Below the pieces are notes generated by a model, which saw only the letters and a list, made by a program, of their open reading frames with translations, did no database searches and was not told the origin of the DNA. Positions 49,235 through 54,497 of a stretch of DNA of 54,497 nt are shown here, in pieces (positions within the stretch are counted from its first letter, which is position 1; every line of letters begins with the position of its first letter). The stretch comes from DATCLS01 sp036563805. Lineage in GTDB: Bacteria > Actinomycetota > Acidimicrobiia > Acidimicrobiales > VFJN01. Both the position numbers and the translations under genes were made by a program. The stretch covers positions 1 to 54,497 of the forward strand of contig DATCLS010000073.1 in assembly GCA_036563805.1 (NCBI GenBank). Reading direction: 5' to 3'.

Positions 49235-49427
49235 CCCACCATCACACCCGAACGCGCGCCCGAACGCACCGGCTGCGGGCGAGGGGAGTCCCGGCGTTCA
49301 CCCCATCATCACACCCGAACGCGCGCCCGAACGCACGGGCTGCGGGCGAGGGGAGTCCCGGCGTTCACCCCATCATCACACCCGAACGCGCGCCCGAACG
49401 CACCGCCGCGGGCGAGGGGAGTCCCGC
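49227..49427. repeat. 3 x 67-bp tandem repeat with GAACGC boxes
   Basis: Units start with GCGTTCACCCCA at 49227, 49294 and 49361, with no spacer. Copies 1 and 2 are nearly identical. Copy 3 changes GGCTGCGGG to CCGCGGG. Each unit holds GCGTTC followed by two GAACGC boxes 13 bp apart and the palindromic GGGAGTCCC-like end. Another GCGTTCGG follows at about 49436. 67 is not a multiple of 3, so the open frames across it are not codon-periodic. Copy 1 covers the ceramidase-like start codon. Confidence 0.92.
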
Positions 49428-49463
49428 GGGGCGGTGCGTTCGGGGTCGGCGGTCGGCCGGGGG

Positions 49464-49736
49464 TCAGTGGGCGGCGCCCCCGGGCTGCTCCCGCCGGGGA
49501 TCGTGGACGATCAGCTCGAACTCGGTCGGGACCCGCCGCTGCAGTGAGGCGGCGATCACGTCGCGCAGCTGGTCGGGTGGCAGCACGCACTCGGCGCAGT
49601 TGGCGCCGGACACGTCGAGCGCCAGCTCGATCCGGTCCGTCCGGGGGTCGGCGGCGACCAGCGCCAGGTCGGCCCCGTCCGCCCGCAGCATGCGTCGCAG
49701 ATCGTCGACCACGTCTGCCACGGCCTGGGTGTCCAT
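49464..49736 (-). CDS. small CxxC protein, NifU C-terminal-like
   Basis: 90 residues: two helices (AVADVVDDLRRMLRADGADLAL), strands (RIELALDVSG), then ANCAECVLPPDQLRDVIAASLQRRVP. The CAEC pair at the start of a helix resembles the NifU C-terminal scaffold (usually CxxC in a similar loop), though the match is short. AAGGAGGAG lies 6 nt before the ATG. The gene follows the UGSC-partner gene by 28 bp and is probably the third gene of that operon, perhaps supplying a metal or Fe-S centre. Confidence 0.6.
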   Translation of the reverse strand: MDTQAVADVVDDLRRMLRADGADLALVAADPRTDRIELALDVSGANCAECVLPPDQLRDVIAASLQRRVPTEFELIVHDPRREQPGGAAH

Positions 49737-49764
49737 CGGTCTCCTCCTTCGCGACCCGCCGCGC

Positions 49765-50880
49765 CTACCGTGCCGCGCCCGCCGGCGGCCGGCGCACGGC
49801 GACGCTCTGCATCTCGCTCTGCACGAAGCTGGTCAGCGCCACCCCGTGCAGCCCGCCCAGGCCTCCGCACACCACCGGCACGAACTGGTCGGGCCGGCCG
49901 GCCAGGTAGACCCGGCCCCGGTCGTCGACCCGGCCCTTGTCGCGCAGCACCTGCTGGTTGCCGGGCCGGAACAGGTCGATGGGCTGCCAGGCGTGCTCCC
50001 ACAGGTATTCCTGGAACGACTCGATGGCCGGGAAGGCCCGGGCCAGCCGCTCGGCCCACATGGGGTTGACCAGCAGCACGAGCTGGCCGCTGTCGCCGGT
50101 CAGCTCGAGGTACCAGTTGTTGAGGGGGAAGGCCAGGCACTTGGCGATCATGTACGCCAGGTCGCGGGGGTCGTCGTTGTTCACGTCGGCCATCGGGTAC
50201 GTGCCCTTGCCGCCGTGCACGGTCACGACCTCCTGGTCCCGGGTGAACCCCTGGCGTTCGGCCAGCGACGGCCAGGGCGAGCGCTCCTCCCACTCGCCGA
50301 AGCACAGGCCGAACCGCGCCGGCTGGCCGAACACCGTGCGGGACGTCTCGCCGGCCCGCTGGCCCCCGATGTTGCGCAGGCACAGCGACACGGCCCGGCC
50401 GATGGTCATCGAGCCGCGGCCGGCGGCGCCGCCCAGGCAGCCCGCCTTGTAGTCGATCGCCAGCTCGTCGCGGCTCGGCCCGTTGACGATCAGCATGGGG
50501 AACACGCTGGACGTGGTCGTGGTCAGGCCGAAGGCGTTCCACTCCGGCACCAGGATCGCCTCCAGCGCCGCCAGCACCAGGGGGAACGCCTCGGGCGCCA
50601 CGCCGGCCATGGTGGCGTTGATCGCCACCAGCTCGACGGTGGCTGTGCCGTAGGTCGGCGGCAGCTCGCCGATCACGTGGTCGGGGGGCAGGGGGCTGGC
50701 GGCCAGCCGGGCCAGGATCCGCTCGTCGGTGGGCGGGATGAGTGGGGCGCCGTCGCCCCACCGCGACCGGAGCGACAGCTCGTAGATGGCCTCGGGGTCG
50801 AGGTCGGTCTCGACCCACTCGCTGCGCAGGTCGTCCGCGGTCGGGGCTGCCCCCGCCGCCGTCTGACGGGTGTCGGTCAT
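49765..50880 (-). CDS. UGSC-family partner protein (large subunit-like)
   Basis: 371 residues, no signal peptide. Distinct segments are PLIPPTDERILARLAAS, ELVAINATMAGVAPEAFPLVLAALEAILVPEWN, TTTSSVFPMLIVNGPSRDELAIDYKAGCLGGAAGRGSMTIGRAVSLCLRNIGG and VFGQPARFGLCFGEWEERSPW, with several conserved-looking cysteines. I recognise the last two blocks only as those of proteins commonly found beside UGSC-motif proteins. The reaction is unknown. The ATG overlaps the UGSC gene stop as ATGA, so the two are made in equal amounts and probably form a complex. Confidence 0.62.
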   Translation of the reverse strand: MTDTRQTAAGAAPTADDLRSEWVETDLDPEAIYELSLRSRWGDGAPLIPPTDERILARLAASPLPPDHVIGELPPTYGTATVELVAINATMAGVAPEAFPLVLAALEAILVPEWNAFGLTTTTSSVFPMLIVNGPSRDELAIDYKAGCLGGAAGRGSMTIGRAVSLCLRNIGGQRAGETSRTVFGQPARFGLCFGEWEERSPWPSLAERQGFTRDQEVVTVHGGKGTYPMADVNNDDPRDLAYMIAKCLAFPLNNWYLELTGDSGQLVLLVNPMWAERLARAFPAIESFQEYLWEHAWQPIDLFRPGNQQVLRDKGRVDDRGRVYLAGRPDQFVPVVCGGLGGLHGVALTSFVQSEMQSVAVRRPPAGAAR

Positions 50881-51419
50881 CGCTTGGCCCCCAGCAGGTC
50901 GAGGAAGCGCGGGTAGTACGAGGCGGCGATCTCCCGCAGCTCCTCTGCGGGGCGGGCCTCGAGCGGGTAGGGCAGGACGAGCATCTTGAGCCGGCCGTGA
51001 CCCAGGTAGTTGGCCATGTTTCGGCCGTGGGCCTCGAACTCCTCGCAGACCGCCACGACCGCCGGCTTGCCGGCGTCCTCGAGGGTCACGGCGTCGCGCA
51101 CGCTGTTGGAGGTGCACGAGCCGCACGTGCCGAGGCCCGACACGCCGCAGTCGACCTCGGCGGCCCAGGCGGCCACGGCGGCCGCGGTCTCGGCCCCTTC
51201 GGCGCCGACGCGGCCGCCGGCCTGGAGCGGGACGGGGATGGCGCCGTCGCGGCGCAGGAACCTCTCCCACTCGTCGAGGATCAGCATCCACGACCGCCAC
51301 GACCCCTCGTGCCGCAGGCCGACCCGGAGGCCGGCGATCGGGCGGTCGAGGACGTGGGCCGGGGCGTCGTCGCGGGGGCGGGGTGGTGCCGTCGGGAGGC
51401 GGATGCCCGTGGGTGCCAT
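50877..51419 (-). CDS. UGSC-motif family protein, cysteine (CGSC) form
   Basis: 180 residues. The core shows SGLGTC99-G-S-C102-TSNSVRDAVTLEDAGKPAVVAVCEEFEAHGRNMANYLGHGRLKMLVLPYPLE. In the family the first residue of the UGSC motif is often selenocysteine. Here the codon is TGC, so it is the sulfur form. The strand-helix pattern VVAVCEEFEAHG resembles the D-proline/glycine-reductase-like or asp/glu-racemase-type fold. A thiol-redox or thiol-nucleophile role is inferred. The ATG at 51419 is set by a good promoter ending 7 nt upstream. A longer start would run over that promoter. Confidence 0.75.
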   Translation of the reverse strand: MAPTGIRLPTAPPRPRDDAPAHVLDRPIAGLRVGLRHEGSWRSWMLILDEWERFLRRDGAIPVPLQAGGRVGAEGAETAAAVAAWAAEVDCGVSGLGTCGSCTSNSVRDAVTLEDAGKPAVVAVCEEFEAHGRNMANYLGHGRLKMLVLPYPLEARPAEELREIAASYYPRFLDLLGAKR

Positions 51420-51426
51420 GGCGCCG

Positions 51427-51455
51427 AACGTACGACAGATGTGTGAATACCGCAA
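51427..51455 (-). promoter_or_regulatory. leaderless promoter of the UGSC operon
   Basis: On the minus strand -35 TTGCGG (51455-51450), a 17-nt spacer and -10 TACGTT (51432-51427), then 7 nt to the ATG. The palindrome AACTAGTT (51454-51461) overlaps the -35 and could be an operator. Confidence 0.65.
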
Positions 51456-51472
51456 CTAGTTTGTCGGCGGGC

Positions 51473-51478
51473 TAGGGT
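51473..51478 (+). promoter_or_regulatory. -10 box of the LDH2-family gene
   Basis: TAGGGT, 8 nt before the ATG at 51487. Divergent from the UGSC promoter. Confidence 0.55.
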
Positions 51479-51486
51479 CGAACGTG

Positions 51487-52599
51487 ATGGGCGACGACGA
51501 GAAGACGACCGAGACGTCCGCGACACCGGCCGGCACGACGGCCGAGACCCGGGTGGTCGAGCCGGAGCGGCTCCGGCGGCTGATGGAGGGCGTGCTGGCC
51601 GGCCACGGCGTCCCCGCGGCCGACGCCGCGGTGGTGGCCGACAACCTGCTCGAGGCCGACCTGCGGGGCGTCGACTCCCACGGCTGCCACCTGCTGGCGC
51701 TGTACGTCGACCGCCTCCGGGCCGGGCACCTGGAGCCCGTCACCGCGGTCACGACCGTGCGCGACGACGGCTCGACCGTCGTGCTCGACGGCGGCCTCGG
51801 GTTCGGGCAGGTGGCCGGCGTGGCCGCCATGGACCTGGCGGTCGAGCGGGCCCGCGAGCACGGCACGGCCGCCGTGGCGGTGCGGGAGAGCACCCACCTC
51901 GGGGCGCTGGCCTACTACACCGAGCGGGCCGCAGCCGCCGGCTGCGTGGCTCTGGCCGTGCAGAACGGCCCGACCATCGTCCCGCCGCACGGCAGCGTCA
52001 CGCCGCTGCTGTCGACCAACCCGATCTCCTACGCCGTGCCCGCCGGCGAGGAGCCGTCCATCGTCTTCGACGCCGCCACCACCACCGTCGCCGGCAACCG
52101 GGTGCTGCTGGCCAAGAAGCGGGGCGACGCCACGATCCCGGCCGGCTGGGCCAACGACGAGCGGGGGCGGCCCACGACCGACACGGCCGCCGCCTCGGTG
52201 AACCGCCTCCAGTGGTTCGGCGGCCACAAGGGCTACGGCATCGCGCTGTTCGTCGAGGTGCTGGCCGGCGTGCTCACCGGCAGCAGCTTCGGGCGGACCG
52301 AGCTGACCCGGTCGCCGGCGGCCGGTGCCCAGCGCACCGCCAAGGGCTACGTCTTCCTCGCCCTCGACGTCGGCCGGTTCCTGCCGGTGGACGAGTTCCG
52401 GGCCCGGGTCGACACGCTCGTGCGCGACATCGCCGCGGCCGAGCCGGCCGACGGCGTCGACCGGGTCCTGGTGCCGGGCCAGCTCGAGCACGAGCGCCGG
52501 GCGGCCCGCCGGCGCGCCGGTATCCCGCTGTCCGCCGCCCTGGTGGCCGAGCTCGACCGGCTGGCCGCCGAGGCCGGGTGCCCCGGCCTCGGGGCGTAG
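51487..52599 (+). CDS. LDH2-family (malate/L-lactate/ureidoglycolate-type) dehydrogenase
   Basis: 370 residues. ADNLLEADLRGVDSHGCHLLALYVDRLRAG carries the family DSHG with the catalytic histidine. DGGLGFGQVAGVAAMDLAVERA and VAVRESTHLGALAYYTERAA bind NAD(P) and substrate. PLLSTNPISYAVPAG and WFGGHKGYGIALFVEVLAGVLTG complete the fold. Members oxidise 2-hydroxyacids with NAD(P)+, and the exact acid cannot be told. It is divergent from the UGSC operon and upstream of a MarR gene, so these may form one regulated catabolic unit. Confidence 0.9.
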   Translation: MGDDEKTTETSATPAGTTAETRVVEPERLRRLMEGVLAGHGVPAADAAVVADNLLEADLRGVDSHGCHLLALYVDRLRAGHLEPVTAVTTVRDDGSTVVLDGGLGFGQVAGVAAMDLAVERAREHGTAAVAVRESTHLGALAYYTERAAAAGCVALAVQNGPTIVPPHGSVTPLLSTNPISYAVPAGEEPSIVFDAATTTVAGNRVLLAKKRGDATIPAGWANDERGRPTTDTAAASVNRLQWFGGHKGYGIALFVEVLAGVLTGSSFGRTELTRSPAAGAQRTAKGYVFLALDVGRFLPVDEFRARVDTLVRDIAAAEPADGVDRVLVPGQLEHERRAARRRAGIPLSAALVAELDRLAAEAGCPGLGA

Positions 52600-52637
52600 G
52601 GGCGCGGACCCGCGTCGTGGGCGCCCGGCCGGCGTCC

Positions 52638-52643
52638 TAGGCT
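52638..52643 (+). promoter_or_regulatory. -10 box of the MarR-family gene
   Basis: TAGGCT, 8 nt before the ATG at 52652. Confidence 0.5.
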
Positions 52644-52651
52644 CCGGGGCG

Positions 52652-53167
52652 ATGCAGGCATCGGCGGCCCGGGCGGACGCAGACCCCGACTGGCTCGTGG
52701 CGGTCAGCCGCCACCTCACCGCGATCGGCCGGCTCACCCACTCCCAGCGGCTGTACGGCGAGATGGGCGCCCGGGCCGGGCTGACCATGCGGCCCTACCT
52801 CTACGGCATCCTGGCCCGCATCCGCGACCGGCAGCCGGTCCGCGTCTCGGACGTCGCCGAGGACATGGACTACGACCGGTCCACGATCAGCCGGCACGTG
52901 GCCGAGTTGACCAACCTCGGCTGCGTCAGCCGCGAGTCCGACCCCGCCGACGGCCGGGTCGTGATCCTGCGCCTCACTGAGAAGGGCACCCGGGTCATCG
53001 AGCGGGTGTACGAGGCCTGGACGACCACGCTCGGCGAGCTGACCGCCGACTGGACGCCGGCCGAGCGGACCACGTTCCTCGACCTGCTGGGCCGCCTCGA
53101 CACGGCCCTGACGGCGAACTTCGCTGGCAAGGCGGCCCCGTCAGGCGGCCCGGGCCGGTCGGGCTGA
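52652..53167 (+). CDS. MarR-family transcriptional regulator
   Basis: 171 residues. The winged helix reads VRVSDVAEDMDYDRSTISRHVAELTNLGCVSRESDPADGRVVILRLTEKGTRVIERV (about 65-122), with the DxR wing motif DPADGR. Flanking helices form the dimer. It has its own leaderless-type promoter, 52 bp after the LDH2 gene. Such regulators usually act on adjacent genes: the AACTAGTT palindrome between the LDH2 and UGSC promoters is a plausible site. Confidence 0.9.
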   Translation: MQASAARADADPDWLVAVSRHLTAIGRLTHSQRLYGEMGARAGLTMRPYLYGILARIRDRQPVRVSDVAEDMDYDRSTISRHVAELTNLGCVSRESDPADGRVVILRLTEKGTRVIERVYEAWTTTLGELTADWTPAERTTFLDLLGRLDTALTANFAGKAAPSGGPGRSG

Positions 53168-53226
53168 CCGGCACGGACGCACCGGTCACGGCTGACCGCG
53201 ACGGGCTCACCGGTCGGGCCGGCCGG

Positions 53227-54162
53227 TCACGGGTCGGCGGCGATCCGGGTGGCGTCGGCGGACTCGGCCGCCTCCACCAGCCGGTCGACGGCAGCTTCGT
53301 CGCCGCCCAGGTACGCCTCCCAGAAGGCGGTCGTCGTCTCCTCGACCACGGCGTCGTGGTCGCTGGGGGCGTTCTCGTAGGGCTCGAAGTGGCCGCCGGC
53401 CTCCAGCGTCACCAGGAACCGGGGCGGGTCGACGCGGTCGTAGGTGTCGACGGCCTGCTGGTAGGGGACGATCGGGTCGTCGGTGAGCTGGACGAGCAGA
53501 ACCGGCGGGCCGTCGGCGAACCGGAAGTCCCCGCCGTCGAACGGCAGTGGCAGCGTGCTGAGCAGCACGGCCGCGTCGACCCGGTCGTCGCGGCAGCAGT
53601 CGTGGTACACGACGCCGTAGGCGGTGGCGCCGCCCAGCGAGTGGCCGGCCACCCCGATGCGCTCGGGGTCGGCCACGTCCAGGTGTCGCAGCACCTCGTC
53701 GATCACGAACGACACGTCGCCGGGCTGGTTGGCGTAGTCGTTCAGCACGGTGGGGGCGCCGGCCTCCTCGTTGGTCAGCGGGAAGGCGGGCACCGCCACC
53801 ACCATCCCGGCCTCGGCCCAGGCGGTGGCCAGCTCGGTGAACTTCCGGGGGTGGCCGTTGAACCCGTGGGCGAGCACGACCAGCGGAAACGGGCCCGGGC
53901 CCTCGGGCACGTACAGGTCGGTGGCCAGCGTCCGGGTCGGGGCGCTCAGGGCGCCGCCCGGGTCGTCGGTGGGCCGGTCCTCGTCGACGAACGTCTCGGT
54001 CGTCGTCTCGACCGCGTAGGGCGGCCCGGCGGCCGCCGTCGTCACCGTCCGGTCGGCGGGCTCCGCGCCGCGGTCGCCCCCGCCGTCGTCGCCGCACCCG
54101 GCGGCGGGCGCGGCGACGACGGCCAGCGCCACCAGGGCGGCCACCAGTCGCCGTCGCCGCAT
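53227..54162 (-). CDS. lipoprotein alpha/beta hydrolase (chlorophyllase / PAF-acetylhydrolase-like)
   Basis: 311 residues. A short Arg-rich start and hydrophobic helix end at AAG-C23, a lipobox, so the mature protein is probably a lipoprotein. The hydrolase core runs from LYVPEGPGPFPLVVLAHGFNGHPRKF (oxyanion HGF), through VAGHS175LGGAT (nucleophile elbow) and VLLVQLTDDPIVPY (Asp), to EAGGHFEPY (His). The catalytic set is complete. The substrate is unknown, probably esters outside the membrane. CACGGT lies 7 nt before the ATG. It is convergent with the MarR gene. Confidence 0.88.
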   Translation of the reverse strand: MRRRRLVAALVALAVVAAPAAGCGDDGGGDRGAEPADRTVTTAAAGPPYAVETTTETFVDEDRPTDDPGGALSAPTRTLATDLYVPEGPGPFPLVVLAHGFNGHPRKFTELATAWAEAGMVVAVPAFPLTNEEAGAPTVLNDYANQPGDVSFVIDEVLRHLDVADPERIGVAGHSLGGATAYGVVYHDCCRDDRVDAAVLLSTLPLPFDGGDFRFADGPPVLLVQLTDDPIVPYQQAVDTYDRVDPPRFLVTLEAGGHFEPYENAPSDHDAVVEETTTAFWEAYLGGDEAAVDRLVEAAESADATRIAADP

Positions 54163-54169
54163 GGCGCAC

Positions 54170-54175
54170 ACCGTG
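54170..54175 (-). promoter_or_regulatory. -10-like box of the lipoprotein hydrolase gene
   Basis: CACGGT on the minus strand, 7 nt before the ATG at 54162, a variant of the TACGGT seen elsewhere. Confidence 0.35.
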
Positions 54176-54281
54176 GCACACGAGCGGGCCCCGGCGCCCG
54201 CTGGACACGCCCACCCGCCGGCGGGAACGGCGTCACGGGAACGGCTTCACGGGCCGGGGTGCGGTGGGGGAGCATGGGGCC

Positions 54282-54497
54282 ATGAGCGTCTCGGTCGAGC
54301 TGGAGCGGGTGCAGGAAGAGGCGGCGCAGCGGGGGCCCGGCGGGTTCCTCCTGACCGTCTCCGACGACGGGCGGCCCCACGTCGTGGCCGTCACCGCCCG
54401 GTGGGAGGGCGACGCCCTGGTCATGGGCGCCGGCCGCAGCAGCTCCCGCAACGCCGGGGCCCGGCCCCACGTGTCGGTGCTCTGGCCCCCGGCCGAG
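54282..54497 (+). CDS. pyridoxamine 5-phosphate oxidase-like flavin protein (partial)
   Basis: The first 72 codons, cut by the window end. ELERVQEEAAQRGPGGFLLTVSDDGRPHVVAVTARWEGDALVMGAGRSSSRNAGARPHVSVLWPP has the split-barrel pattern of the PNPOx-like family: FLLTV-x-D-GRPHV, then a residue-x-S-x-N-A after the second strand pair. Members bind FMN or F420, or neither. The start is the ATG at 54282, preceded at 6 nt by GAGCAT. Confidence 0.75.
   Translation, partial: MSVSVELERVQEEAAQRGPGGFLLTVSDDGRPHVVAVTARWEGDALVMGAGRSSSRNAGARPHVSVLWPPAE

Noticed and set aside
49227..49430. CRISPR-like array or repeat-protein gene
   Set aside because: The 67-bp units abut without spacers, so it is not a CRISPR. 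67 is not a multiple of 3, so the open HPNARPNAP-type frames change at each unit and do not encode a repeat protein.
51110..51140. Selenocysteine insertion at the UGSC motif
   Set aside because: The codon at the U position is TGC, not TGA, and the frame is open without recoding.

Overview
This 54.5-kb window is very GC-rich (clearly above 70 percent by eye) and densely coding. It looks like chromosomal housekeeping DNA of an actinomycete. The DUF4129/DUF4350/MoxR/DUF58 set beside SpoIIM-like and RDD proteins, a conservon-type NIT-domain kinase, frequent GTG starts and many leaderless promoters all point to Actinomycetota. Class Acidimicrobiia is my best guess, but it is an inference from gene content and style; there is no rRNA in the window. 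I see no tRNA, rRNA, CRISPR array, insertion sequence or prophage.

Layout. 1-8.6 kb: a partial XRE regulator, a 46/47-bp tandem repeat, an AhpD-like protein, a DinB protein, a winged-helix protein, an NTF2-like protein, an MFS transporter, a hotdog thioesterase, threonine ammonia-lyase, a MenC-like enolase-superfamily enzyme and a SEC-C-tagged methionine aminopeptidase. 8.7-13.9 kb: a secreted subtilase, a ferredoxin/ferredoxin-reductase pair, a YcaQ/AlkZ DNA glycosylase, and a broken beta-lactamase-family lipoprotein gene truncated against the glycosylase. 13.9-25.3 kb: aminopeptidase N divergent from an adenosine-kinase-like PfkB protein, a second DinB, two coupled envelope or secreted proteins of unknown function, a queuosine-salvage/PHP pair, then ychF-DUF192-rsmI. 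25.4-30.6 kb: an orphan NIT-HAMP histidine kinase with a very long low-complexity tail, galT and a methyltransferase.

30.6-41.9 kb is the most interesting part. A membrane protein is followed by DUF4129-DUF4350-MoxR-DUF58. A 172-bp segment bounded by inverted repeats lies between the membrane protein and DUF4129. Its right arm holds the DUF4129 Shine-Dalgarno, and its left arm begins inside the stop codon of the preceding gene. Convergent to DUF58 is a tightly coupled three-gene cassette that I read as type VII secretion-like: a WXG100-like helical protein, a possible EspG-like protein and a repeat-bearing large protein. It sits inside the otherwise conserved envelope locus, before SpoIIM and RDD. 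The DUF58 3-prime end carries a fresh 66-bp tandem duplication.

42-54.5 kb: cysteine desulfurase and MnmA (tRNA 2-thiouridine), an EmrB/QacA-type exporter with its TetR repressor and likely operator boxes, a MetE-like enzyme, a ceramidase-like membrane protein carrying a 3 x 67-bp tandem repeat over its start, a UGSC-family pair (Cys form) with a small CxxC protein, a divergent LDH2-family dehydrogenase and MarR regulator, a lipoprotein hydrolase and a partial flavin-type oxidoreductase.

A recurring feature is a TANNNT-like -10 box placed 6-10 nt before the start codon, with no Shine-Dalgarno. It occurs in front of at least 17 genes on both strands, which suggests that leaderless transcription is the default here. 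Genes inside operons, or with longer leaders, use GGAGG-type ribosome binding sites instead.
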